A DNA stretch of 39,270 nucleotides. Origin: Helochares maculicollis (taxonomy: Eukaryota; Arthropoda; Insecta; Coleoptera; Hydrophilidae). The notes under the pieces are model-generated. The model saw nothing but the letters and a program-made list of their open reading frames with translations. It did not search any database and was not told where the DNA came from. Positions 1-11,616 of the stretch are shown here, in pieces; positions within the stretch are counted from its first letter, which is position 1; every line of letters starts with the position of its first letter. Position numbers and translations under genes: made by a program. The stretch is from assembly GCA_033557835.1 (NCBI GenBank), contig JAWQRO010000423.1, forward strand, positions 1-39,270. Direction: 5' to 3'.

Positions 1-242
1 CTAACAAATTGGGGTGGGAGGTACTGCCTTACCCACCATACTTGCCCGATATTGCACCCACGGATTACCATTTATTCCGATCACTGCAACATTGTCTTAG
101 TGGCAAAAAATTAGAAAATTTTGATGAGGTCCAAAATGTTATCTCGACATATTTTACAGAAAAACCGGTTGATTTTTACCTCTCCGGCATTGAAAATTTG
201 TAAACTAGATGGAAAAAGTTTGTTGATAACGACGTTTGTTGA
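1..242 (+). pseudogene. mariner transposase, C-terminal part (continues from the window's right end)
   Basis: This is the C-terminal end of a Tc1/mariner-family transposase, the enzyme that cuts and pastes mariner elements at TA sites. The open frame enters at the window edge, and the TTG at 9 is not a real start. It carries the PPYLPDIAPTDYHLF block with the third catalytic Asp (codon 63-65) and runs to TAA at 201-203. Homology clearly continues past that stop in the same frame (TRWKKFVDND, 204-233, then TGA 240-242), because mariner transposases normally read through an LxxRWxK block here. The TAA is therefore a premature nonsense mutation and the copy is dead. The upstream part of the same reading frame is at 38780-39270, which overlaps this segment by 127 identical bases. 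By remembered motifs it is nearest the mellifera/cecropia-like mariners; the subfamily is uncertain. Confidence 0.9.
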
Positions 243-293
243 TTAGAAACGAAAACTTGTTAAAAATGTAGTCGTGTAAGTTTAACTTAAGAA

Positions 294-317
294 AACATTA
301 CTTGCTGATCCCCCTAA
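294..317 (+). repeat. possible 3' terminal inverted repeat of the mariner
   Basis: About 50 bp past the decayed transposase end lies ACATTACTTGCTGATCCCCC followed by TAA. Read on the other strand it resembles the TTGGGTTGGCAACTAAGTAAT-type ends of mellifera-group mariners. The matching 5' end was not found, so this is a tentative boundary only. Confidence 0.3.
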
Positions 318-3300
318 TGTTTTCGCAAAGATTATTAAAGTAACACAATATAAATTTTAAGTCAGCTTATTAGAAAACAGTGTTTTCAATATTCCAGGAT
401 GTAAAAGTTGATTATCTTTAATTGAGAGATATAGTTCTAATTGGATGATTAAATGTTTGTCTGGAAGAGAGATTTTAATAGTGTACACAGTCTCCTGCAT
501 CTTTAAAATAACAGGCACTAAATTCCTTCATATTTGTCTCTAAATATGATCAAACATTTACAAAGTACGTGCATTTATGAGAATTATTAGTTTAGGAAAA
601 AAATTATAAGCCAATTTCCATTTGTATCATCAGCAATTCATAAAATATACGCCGTCTGATCAAAGCAAGAGCACAGTAATTACCGGCAAACCGCCCCAAT
701 GTATATTTTATTTTTACTTAGTCTAGTTGGAATACTTACCGATAGACGTAACAAAACAAACTTTCGTATGTTAATTAGAACTATATAAACAAAATTATTA
801 TGTCAATTTAGCTTTATTCTAAATATATAAGAACTTCGTCCGATTTCAAACCAATCAATTTGTCAAGCTCTATTTTTACAAGCTCCTTCTACAATAATTT
901 GTAATGTAATGCATTTGTGTTAATTCTCAAAGGGAAACAATTGTAATTTGTCTTAGGGCTAAAATTAACATGAGATAATTTTGTCATATTCATTTTATAT
1001 ACAGTTGCATATAGTGTCAGTGGCTTCTTATTCTCAGCTAATTACTTCTCCCGCTTAGCTCCCTGCTGCGTTTGGGTAGTGTATTTCTCTAAAAATAAAT
1101 ATAGCCGATATATCAAATAGCCTGGACGGCAAGAGACAATTAATTCGTTAAATACTGTTTAAATATTGAATATTTTTCCTAGCAAGAAACTATTAACAGC
1201 TTGGAAAAAGTGATGGTGGGGTAGCACCCATTCTGGTGAATACCGTTGGTGTTAGTGAATTACCGATTCCTGTTCCTGTAATTAAGGCAACGTGTTTTGT
1301 GCAAATGATTGAGCATCATTCTGAAATACTAACCCGCCTTTGTATAAATGGTTTGATTAGGTCTAACAAAGTTGTAACGGATAGTTTGAGAAATGGACTC
1401 CTCAAACACACCATCATTGTGCTTTGGCATATATTGTATACCCCGCCGAATATTTGCGGTTGTGATAGAAAATACATTTTTTATCACATATTGTTTTACG
1501 ATTTTATGATCAGGTAGTACTTGAAAACAAGCTCCGAGGTTACTATTTAAAGCGGTGGTTAAATACATGCGGGAAAAATAATACTTTTTTTTCTCACTGA
1601 TTTGTTTCAATTGTTGAAATAGTAACATTAAATCTTCAGCTTGGTGTTATTCATCTTAGACACAGATCTTTTCTGCCGCACATCTTGATAGGGGGTATTG
1701 TCTGCAATGTGTTTTTGTATGATGAAACATATTTTAAAAATAACACGATTTCCTCGGGGTTTAACAATATCTGCTCTGATATTTCGAAATCAAAGTATGA
1801 ATTTGAAGAAATATTGTTGTACGGTCACAATAAAAGATCGTCGACAAGGAACATTTTATACATAATGATCTAATATCAGATTTTGCAATGCTAAATTTTG
1901 AACCATTTACTAATATATTAAAACATGAACATTATATAACCAAATCAAGTTTATTTTGCTTAGAAATTGAATTTTACTGCATTACAACATAAATGTTAAT
2001 ACAAATGCAAATACATAATTAAATACCAGTGCTAATATACTTAAGAACAATAGTAAATGTCACTCTACTGATTTGCATTATAATCTTAATTGCATTTGCT
2101 ATATTAAAACATTCTAAAACAACACCACACTTCAATCAAAATTGATATTTAAACAAAACAAACATAACAGAAATAATGAAACACTTCAAACCGTAGAAAA
2201 TTTATTTAAGCCCTCGACACGATCGACAAATAAAGCAACAGTTCTTCTTGATAAAGTCGTTGGATAAAACATAACCCTACTAATTCGATGTTGTTTTTCC
2301 GGATAGTGTATTGTTTGACAGATATTGCGTAAAAGGCTCACGCCAACATATCTCAAGAGGGTTAAAGTTATAGAGATGCTGGGACACTTCCGCCAAAGTT
2401 TCCTGGAATTCTATGTCTTTCACTTGGCTAACTTGTTAACAAATACTGCGTTCACGTTGCCCTTTAGGGACCTTCTAATCTATGCATTAATATCTCACGG
2501 AATATCAAGAAAAAACTCGTATTCTTTTATCCACTGTCAACGCAAGCATTTTGTGAATTTCTTACTCCGTTGAGTGGTGACAAGTTAGCAAACACCATTT
2601 GACTTTCAATCGATTTTGAGATTGAAAACCAGATTGTAATTAGGTCCCAATACCGCGCATTCCACTCCTGATAATGGAATAAAGCTCGCTGTAATCAAAC
2701 TGGTTCGATAGTGCAACCAGCAACTGCATATTTCACTTGATCTCATTCTACCAATCGGATTGCGTTTAAACAGCCGAAACAAATTCGTTTGTCACGATGT
2801 AGAGCGAACCAGTTCTCTGAGTATCAAATTTATATAATCATTTCCTCCATAATTTTCTTAAACAGCTTTCATAAACATTACCAACAATAAAATTAATTGT
2901 TATAACGTCCCATTGCAGCGAGAAAAGCGAGTCAACCCTTTCGTTTAATTATCTAACCTTCTTAATAAAGAAATGAACACAATTGCGGTCATATTCTTGG
3001 ATGGCGTTTCCTTTGGACACCAAGCCCAGAACATATTTTCTTGGAATTATTTTCACGACCCTTTTCAGATTGAAAATGGTTTGTATTACGGCTTTCGTCT
3101 TTTCATTTGGTTAACGTTTATCAATTAACTGAAAACGTCATGTCATGCCACTTACGAATTTTGAAAATTTGAGGGCGTCTCGAGGTCTCAGGAAGTGTAT
3201 TGACTATAACTAATACTAATATTAAATATTTGTTTATCGTGAGCGGGTTAAACAACCTTTCAAGATGTCATCGCTCTGCTAATTTAACATGCTGAATAGA

Positions 3301-6300
3301 CAGGAGGATATATTGGCTTTGGCGAGCTGTCCTTAAGTTACCTTCCGCATTCATAAATCATGTGAATATCGAATATTACCCCCTCTTAAGTGAATTAGTA
3401 AATTTTCGCAGTCGCAGGATCAGAAACCCTTGTCAGGGTATTAACACGCTCACTCTTATGACGTTCTCGTATTAGAAAATGATTAACGATATCTATACGT
3501 GAAAACTAGTCTTTAAGTTGAAATTTAGGTTCCACTCTATTTTATAATTAACTTGAAGAAAAATATAACGATACACTTTACTGCAGCTTCTAAGATTAAA
3601 AACCTTGCTAAATATTATTAAAAAAAAATGTTCTTTTCCTGAGTATTATTTATGAATTGCAATTATAAATCAACTAAAAAACTTTTAACAAAACTAATTA
3701 TTTGACATAGTTTTGATACTATAATAAAATATAATTTTCAGCTAACATGCAGCAACCACTATAAAATATCAGGTTTATCTTATTAATAAATTTAAATTTT
3801 CCTTAAATACATCCCGTGGAAGGAGAAAATTGTTTTCTGCGAAAATCCTCATAATCTGACAGCTTAATCCATCCCTGCATGCGAAGCCTCGTCCTTATAT
3901 TTGGGGTAATAAAATTTTCTCGTAGGCCATCAACTAATAATTTTCCGGAATCGCAAAACTCTGCGGAACATATAAATAAAACATGAACACAGAGGCAAAG
4001 TCGCCAACTTTGTCATTTAAATTTTCATTAATATTTACTTTGATTGCAAAATAATTTAATAACAACAGTTTCCAGAAAATTATTTTGCTGGTTAGTTTTT
4101 AGACGTTTATAGAGTTAGCAGTTGGCAAATTTAAAATGTTTCGGGTCGTTTTGCCGCATTTTTAACTTAATAGAAAATTTCTCCTTTGTGGAAGTTTTCC
4201 CGGTGGTAGCCCGTTTACAGCGCAAGATGAATGCAATAATATACATTTAAACGTATATTTGCATTTTAATGGGTTCATATTTCTGGCTATAAACTTGTTC
4301 AGCTTTCTATTGTGCATGCACAAGTGCTGTTATTAATAAAAAGTGCAATCAGTTTTTATACTACTGCATTGTTTAATGTTTCCAACTTTGAAATTATAAA
4401 CCGCTGCTCTTTTATACCTAACAAAGATTGAAACTCATTTCTTCAATACAAAACTATCCTAAAATTTTACGTCGACATTAATCTAGATAAGTTAATAGAT
4501 GCCAAGAGTTTTATTGAAGGCATAAATAAATAAGAAATATTATCGTATAAACTGATTCTAATTTCCCTCAATTTGCTCGCATGCTAACTCTCGCTCCCCA
4601 ATATATATTTTTTTGATGTCTGCATTTAATATTATTTTATATCTCCCAGAAATACGATTGCTTTTTATTTTTACGACTTGACGCCGGATACATAAACAGT
4701 CAGCGTTGTCGTTTCAATTTTTAGCCAATACCGAAATCTAGTCGTCGTAAAAAGGGGGTGTTAAATGTAGTAAACACGTAAGCGTGGCATCCTTTTGAGA
4801 ACTGCGGATCAGCAAAATTACAAGGAAACAAAACAAGATACAAATTTGTTTTGCGTAAAATAAGGGTTCAAACAGTAAAATAATTGTTGTCTTTCAACTG
4901 TAAACCGCATAGAGTTATATTACGCGAAACGCTTACCCTATGGTGAAGCGAGATAATTTCGTTTATCTTCTCTCCCCTCCATATTAGAGGCGTATTATGT
5001 TTAACTAACTCACTAACCTATAACTTTCTCGTAGTTTCATTCCAGTGAAAGCTGAGTCACCTACAAGAAACCTCTTTCAATATCGAACGGTTTTAAATAA
5101 GCGTTTTTGTGCGCTTTGAGAGCAATTTCATAAATTCCGGCTTGAAAGTTTTAAGCAAGAAAAATTGAACTTTTTATCTGTTCTCAAATTGCCCAAACAA
5201 AGCTTCTTTAACATCATTAACATTGTGGCAGTTAAAAGTTTGGATTTTAAAAAACACTATTCAGCAAGTGCTGCTCATTAACTGTTTGGAGAAAAACTGA
5301 AACTTAAAATAGCTTCATCGGCTGAAAGTTTTAAAATTCCCGGAATCGATTCAGCTTAGAGTAATTTAAGGTTTATCTTATCTCTGCTGTGAAATGGATT
5401 TGCCTGCATACTTTTTTTTAAATCGATTTACTGCAATGCTGGAGCCGCGAAAAACACCGATGCTCTCATTGAAAACAAAGCAATTTATTTCGATTTATTT
5501 GAGGATAGTATGGTTTTGATTTCGAATATAGAGATAATTTTCTGGCTTAGGTAGCCTTGACCTTACTTGAAGACTTAAACCTACAGAAAGGGCAAGGTTA
5601 AATTAAGCGTGTAACCAGTGCTAAAACCGGGTAAGCGAGGACTGTACGTTATTCGTGTAAAAACACCCAACTGTATGTCTACAAATTGCCGCTAATGTTC
5701 TAAGTTTATTGTCGTGATATAAAATACACAGGCGGTTTTTATAGTTTGACTATCTCCGTTTAACATCCACTAGGTCAAAGAGGGAGGCTCCTTGCGTGGG
5801 CGGGTTCCTCTGCCAATTTCTCTTTCATCCGCTTTCCTTTTGGGTTTTATTTGTGCAAAATTAATCTAAATAATTTATTGCCAGCAACATAAAAGATATA
5901 TAAATTGCCCTGTTTATTGTGCCATATATTTAGTATGTAGGTTATTCCAGGTGCGGACTGAGTTTCTGTGCAGAGGAAAGATATGATAATAAAAATATCA
6001 GCAAACTTTGATGAAGTTTTAAATCGATTAACTTTAAGTTGTTTAATACATAAACGAAGAAAATATTTGTTCGTATTCAATATACCTGAAGGACAGTAAC
6101 TTTCGATAAATTAAACAGGCCAATGGTGTTAAGGGGATAAAAACTTTGTTGATTTTTTACTAAATATACAGTTTGCATATAAAAGTATTGGCAGACTCAT
6201 CAAAATTTGTATTTATGATGTACTTAATGATTAAGAAAGAAATTTTAGAAATTACATTCATTTAAGGGTAACATATGAAGCTGATTGGGGCTTTTCGCTT

Positions 6301-7963
6301 TTTAAAAATATATTCAAACAGGATGACAACAGTTTTCAGAAAAATGTCAGTTTTTTAAAAAGTGCTGCTTGTAGAAACTCTTATGTAGATTCCTACGAGG
6401 AAATAAAATAAAATTATTTATCATTTACGGGGTCTGAGGTGGTTATAGAAATATCAATGCTGTACAAATTGTTGCTGCTGTAACTGATATCAAAAGTAAT
6501 TCTCATATCTTAAGATGAGTGTTAATTTCTATTAACTAATATTTAATTTATTGTCTGTCTTACTAACATCTGTTATTTAATATATCAAGTTAACTTTTCT
6601 TACTTTGAATGGTCAAAATCTGTCAAGATATATATGCTAAAATGGCAACATGTATTAAATATTTGAATGTTTTATCATTTAAAATGAGTGCAGTAATTAT
6701 AGTCATTAGACTATTGAAAATATATCTTAGGTGCATACCTCCTATTTAAAGTAGATGCAAAACAGTAAAAAAAATATTTTACTCTAAATTTAGTCTTAGT
6801 TTGACATGTTTGTTAAAAAAATAGCCAGCTTAAAATAAAATTAAGACGGTGAAGAACTCTCACATGAATTTGAATAAAATGAAAGTAATATGAACCTGAA
6901 AAAAGGAATAGTAATTACGTTATTCTGTGCAAAAAGCTCAGTTGCAAAATTGTGTATTTAAGTACAAGCAGTCTTCAGTATTAGATATACCATTTAATAA
7001 GTTCAGAATAGTTTTAATTCTGAATCTGAGGAAAATGATTTTCTAGATGCACCTGCTTCAAAATTTCGGTAAAATCAATGATGATCAATTTAGTTTTATA
7101 CGCAAGTTAACTGAAGGAATGAACAGGCTCATTTTTAAATGTTAACTTTGTAAATATTAGTTTCATGGACGTCTATATGAGCCAAATTTTTTTACATAAA
7201 TAAACGGAATAGTTGTCATAATTGATCTCCTTGAAATTAAAATTGAATAGCAATTGCTACATGAGATTGATCTTTGTTTTAATATCTTAGTATATTACAT
7301 TTTTAAAAATTGATTGAGATGACTATTGCCAGATTCAAGGAAATGGATACTTTTCGTTTCAAAATAAATCACATACCATATTTAAACTTAAAACACTTGC
7401 ATCTACTTTGCTTTTCAAAAAATAAGTGGACTTAGTTTCAATGTTAGATCAGTATAAGTTCTTTGCCAGGTAATTTCTGTAAATTTGTAGTTATAATGTT
7501 TATTCTAGTAATGAAAGATACACTGCATACGCTAGAAGTGGGCAAAACTTGTATTTCCTGTCCATTTATTCAAAGTTTTTTGAAAAATAATAAGTTTATG
7601 AGAAAAAACAGAAAGCATGGACCTAATGTTTCAATACTCCATTTAAATAACTGTGGCTTTCATGTGTTAAAGGACTGCTGACTTTTGACCGCTAGCATTC
7701 TAAATAAGCGACTTGAAACCTTAAGTACTTTTTGAAAAATGTGCTTATAAATTTTCTAGTATCGCAAATTTTATAGAAACTAGTTTGGTTTAAAATAATG
7801 ATTCATTGTAGAAGTGAGCTTGAGACAATCAGTAATAATTAAGACAGCCAGTGTATATGGCTCAACATTACAACAGATATAGCATGGCAATCATCAATCA
7901 ATTCAAGTTAGTAGAGACGGATACGACATATTCTTTTTCAGATAATGATAGGAATAAAGTTTG

Positions 7964-7993
7964 ACAGTATTATCTTACTCGTAAGAATACTGT
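7964..7993. repeat. short imperfect hairpin
   Basis: ACAGTATT (7964-7971) and CTTAC (7974-7978) pair with GTAAG (7981-7985) and AATACTGT (7986-7993). This makes a 13-bp stem with a 2-nt bulge and a 2-nt loop. There is no T-run or coding context, and its function is unknown. Confidence 0.5.
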
Positions 7994-9397
7994 TAAATAG
8001 ATTGACTTGGCTTCGTTTATAATAAAGCACTAAGACTGTAGTTAGAAACAATTAAAACTTATTAAAAATCGTGTAAACATTAAGAAATGTCTTTTAAACG
8101 ATATTGTAAAAAATCATGAAAACTAACGCAGACAAAGCTAAGGACAATGGATAGTACATATAAATATTACATAATCATTATATATTTCTAAGCTTAAGCC
8201 TGACATTATATTATATTAGAAGAAAAAAAAACAAATAAGCACAAATTAAAAGGAAAAAGGTGTTGAAGAACTAAAGGATGTGATGTGACCGATATGATGG
8301 TAATTTAATTAGGTGCTACTTAAGGATGGGAACGGCAACATGATTATTTAACTAATATCAATATAATTACTTCCAGCCATTTTAAAATATATATTACTGC
8401 CTTCTTAAAGATAGTGCAAGTTTATAGAAACACATTTCTTCATAAATGCACCCTGTTTTTTTCATAGCACGTGCTCACAATTTCAGGCTAGTGCTCCCTA
8501 TTTTCGAATCAATTACGGAAATAAAATAAATGACTGTCTACAAAGAAAGTTTAGGGTCCTCTCCAGTTGTTTGTGTCGGTCGGTTCCAGAAAAAATCAAA
8601 TTTCCATGCGTTATTCTTAACCCTCCGATTACATAAGAAGTTTTCAATTTCGTATGACATAAAAGCGAGGCAACTGGCTCATATCTGCACGCGACCTACC
8701 TTTAAAGATTCTCTCCATTTTTCATCCGCATAAAATAAATATATGGGGCACCCTTGGTAATTGGATTTTTATGGAGAAAAGGTCTCATTGGAAGGTTCGT
8801 CCGTAAGTGTCTGAAAGCCTGAAACACCTTCACTTATAAGCGTGTGCTAAATTCTTCGACGGCATAAAAATAAACGCGTTTTGAGAATGGAACATCTGGA
8901 GAACTCTTCATTTAACATAATAAGCTCTGAACTAAAAGTGTGCTTATGAGACCCTGATTACATGATTGATACATTTCTATACTAGATGACCTGTAAAAAG
9001 TTGTGTACGCTTTTTAAGTCGTTTCTCTTTATTATCAGATCTAGAATTAGCTTGAAAGCTAAAAACTAAAGCAAGTGTGATGAAAGATCAAAATAAAAGA
9101 CAACTTTGTTATGTTTAATAAAGTTTATTTTAAAGCATTAAATATACTCCAAACATTCTCTTAGCCACATCTCATCACTGTATAACAAACCAAGCAAAAT
9201 ATTATCAGAACTTTAAGTGAATTTTACTGTGAAAACCTTTATTTACTTTCTAGTTTTATGGGTTGATTTTTAGTCAAGCTACGAAAACTTACTCTAAGCT
9301 TATGTCTCTGACTGAAAAATCTTATCTATATTTTTATAAAAATTCTAAGATACAGGTAGCTTTTATAAACACAGCAAATAAACTATTATATAGATAT

Positions 9398-9419
9398 ATT
9401 AAACTGTTTCCAGTTTAAT
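9398..9419. repeat. short perfect hairpin
   Basis: ATTAAACTG (9398-9406) and CAGTTTAAT (9411-9419) form a perfect 9-bp stem around a TTTC loop. It lies in non-coding A+T-rich DNA, and no role is evident. Confidence 0.5.
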
Positions 9420-10746
9420 TTGTTGTTCAAAAGTAATTAAAATCAAAATATTCGTGCAAAGCTTTTGGCCCTGAAATTCATCTGCAATAGTTCCACTTTC
9501 AATACAGATTTAAATAATGTAATTCAACGTTAATATTTGATCGTTTCCTAAAGGCAGAAGCGTTTCATCGTACGCTACATATATATTTTACTATAACTCC
9601 CAAGTCAATTACTATAGAAATACCTGTAGCTCAAGTGGAACTAAAGTGTTTCTATAAGGGAATACAGCTTCTGCCAGCATTGGTTAGAGTTGCGGTTTTA
9701 ACGAGGGATTGTTTTAAAATAAGGTATATTTACTATACAATGTAGGTGTAGGTAGATGCTACTTATAAATTAAGCAAAGTTAATTCCGGGGTTCAACTCA
9801 GTTCTGTATGGTGTGTGTGTGCAAAGTTTTGCAAAAAGAACAACGTCATGTTTTAGGGGAGACATATGGCAACAGTTTAGTAAGGGTGTGTTTTGGTTTA
9901 CCACTTCCTCACTGACTTCTAATAGGATTAGCTGCCAGCCTGCATGGCCTATGAATTGCGTGGTAATATTTTTTTGGCAAAATTACGAAGGTCTTATAAT
10001 TTCCTTAAATGTATGTACAAACTAAATTCAGGATGCTTCCTTTCTCATAAATGCCAGATAAACCGAAGATTTCGTTCACAAAATAATTAGTTGAAAAGCA
10101 GTTGAGAAGTTTTAATAGATGCATTTATTAACGTCGTCTAGCAACTCTTTTTATTTACAAAAGTTTTTCGTTCGAAAAATGTTTACTTAAAGTATATCTT
10201 GTTCCTCTTTGAAGTTTAAAGTTTGTAGAAAACTACTCTTAGATCTCTTAAGCTTGTAGAATGTTTCAGTAACAATGCTAGAATGTCATAATTAACAAGA
10301 AATATTTACTGGAAGTTCCTGAAGTAATTTAAAAAAAATTCACTTAGGTACATTTAAACTATTTTAAATATCTTTTCGTGCAGAACAAGGGTTTACTTGA
10401 AAAACTATGAACATGTTACATTGTTTCTAGTAAAAATAAAGTGAAGCCGTATTTATATATTCTAATCTGTTTAAGACAGCGTTAATGACTTTTGTGCCAG
10501 CAACAATCCATAGATACTCAATTGTTATTTGCGGCGTAATATTTTGTGTGTAATACAATCGCTTACGGTGACGTAATGCATGCGCTATGTATAGAAAAAT
10601 ATTTAACGTTTTATGTTTGTTATATATTTCTTAAGACAAACTCGTGGGCATTTTGCATTTGCTTGCAGTATTTTTACTAATTTTGTGTGTATTTTTTCTT
10701 CATTTAAAAGCAATCTTGAACGAAGTAGAATTTACAGACTACTTGT

Positions 10747-11616
10747 TTACTCTTTGTTCATAACAAAAATGTTTAGTACAGCAATCGCAGCCGCACCAAC
10801 ATGTAGCGTTGCAGTACTTGCCGTTAAAGGAAAGGAAGGTTCCCAATAATCATCTTTGAAATGAAATGTTTTACCACAAAGCCCAAAATAATCTGTGCAG
10901 CCTGTAGTGCAGTTGGAGCATGCTTTACCGATAGAATATATTGTTTCACCAGGTATATTGCCTGTAGGAGCGTAATTACACACAAGAACAAATTTTTTAC
11001 TGGCTCCTTTTCCGAAGCGAGCAGTACCACAGCCAACTAGGTGCGTATTTGCCCAAATCATTTGCGTACCATCGTTGTATTCACGACTATCTTGAAAATT
11101 TTCAATTAATGGTTTTGAAACTACAGACAATTCCATCATCCATTTTTCTAAAGCTAAAGTGATTAATCGCTTGTTGTCTTGAGTGATGATTATCTCTATG
11201 TTCACATTCTGCCCCACATCTGCATAGCCGGGTATTGACCTACACTCATCGTTCTTCCTAATGCCGGGGCAGGCATTTGCCCAACATTGCGCGACAAACT
11301 CCAAATGCTTGCTGTAAGACATTACCTTCATATTAGAGGCTGCTGGTAAATTAAATTTTTTGAAATTTAGGCTAGGTGTTCCTTTAGCCACCATGCCTCT
11401 CATGATATTGTGTACTCTCAAAATATAATTTCTGTTTTCATCATCCATGCCGATCATTTTATAATTTATCCCACAATGTCTTCTTGGCCCACAAGGAGCT
11501 CTCATACAAATCGTATGTTGAATGCCGCAATCAAATTTGCAATATTCTTCTCCTAATGCAGAAATATATGGCAAAATTATTAAACAATTTATAAAAAAGG
11601 CAAACAAAATATTCAT
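10747..11616 (-). CDS. antigen-5-like CAP-domain secreted protein (paralogue 1)
   Basis: This 289-residue intronless ORF belongs to the CAP (CRISP/antigen 5/PR-1) superfamily, which are secreted extracellular proteins of varied and mostly unproven function in insects. The start ATG (11614-11616) opens a signal peptide (about residues 1-22). A Cys-rich N-terminus follows (CKFDCG..TIC..PCGPRRHCG, 26-49), then the CAP domain (about 60-215). The domain has the first active-site His in HN (69-70), LEFVAQCWANAC, VGQNV (134-138), TQMIWA (184-189) and the signature VCNYAPTGN (212-220). The C-terminal CxxCxxxC...C block (233-247) is typical of insect antigen-5 proteins. The His normally preceding TQM is Asp182 here. 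The extreme C-terminus (about 267-285) is hydrophobic and ends in NKE. The gene is head-to-head with its paralogue at 13940-14827, roughly half identical by eye. No poly(A) signal was placed with confidence. Confidence 0.93.
   Translation of the reverse strand: MNILFAFFINCLIILPYISALGEEYCKFDCGIQHTICMRAPCGPRRHCGINYKMIGMDDENRNYILRVHNIMRGMVAKGTPSLNFKKFNLPAASNMKVMSYSKHLEFVAQCWANACPGIRKNDECRSIPGYADVGQNVNIEIIITQDNKRLITLALEKWMMELSVVSKPLIENFQDSREYNDGTQMIWANTHLVGCGTARFGKGASKKFVLVCNYAPTGNIPGETIYSIGKACSNCTTGCTDYFGLCGKTFHFKDDYWEPSFPLTASTATLHVGAAAIAVLNIFVMNKE

Larger units (their letters stand above)
318..10746. other. gene-poor A+T-rich region
   Basis: About 10.4 kb with no gene I can support. It holds scattered open frames under 100 codons that lack recognisable domains, often overlapping on both strands (for example around 1203-1873, 2186-2573, 5847-6080, 7463-7681, 8530-8733 and 9813-10025). 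It also has two perfect or near-perfect short hairpins, listed separately. I saw no tRNA, rRNA or recognisable transposase here. Confidence 0.6.

Noticed and set aside
10613..10849. 78-codon plus-strand ORF overlapping the end of CAP gene 1
   Set aside because: Largely antisense to the CAP reading frame and its 3' flank; no features of its own.
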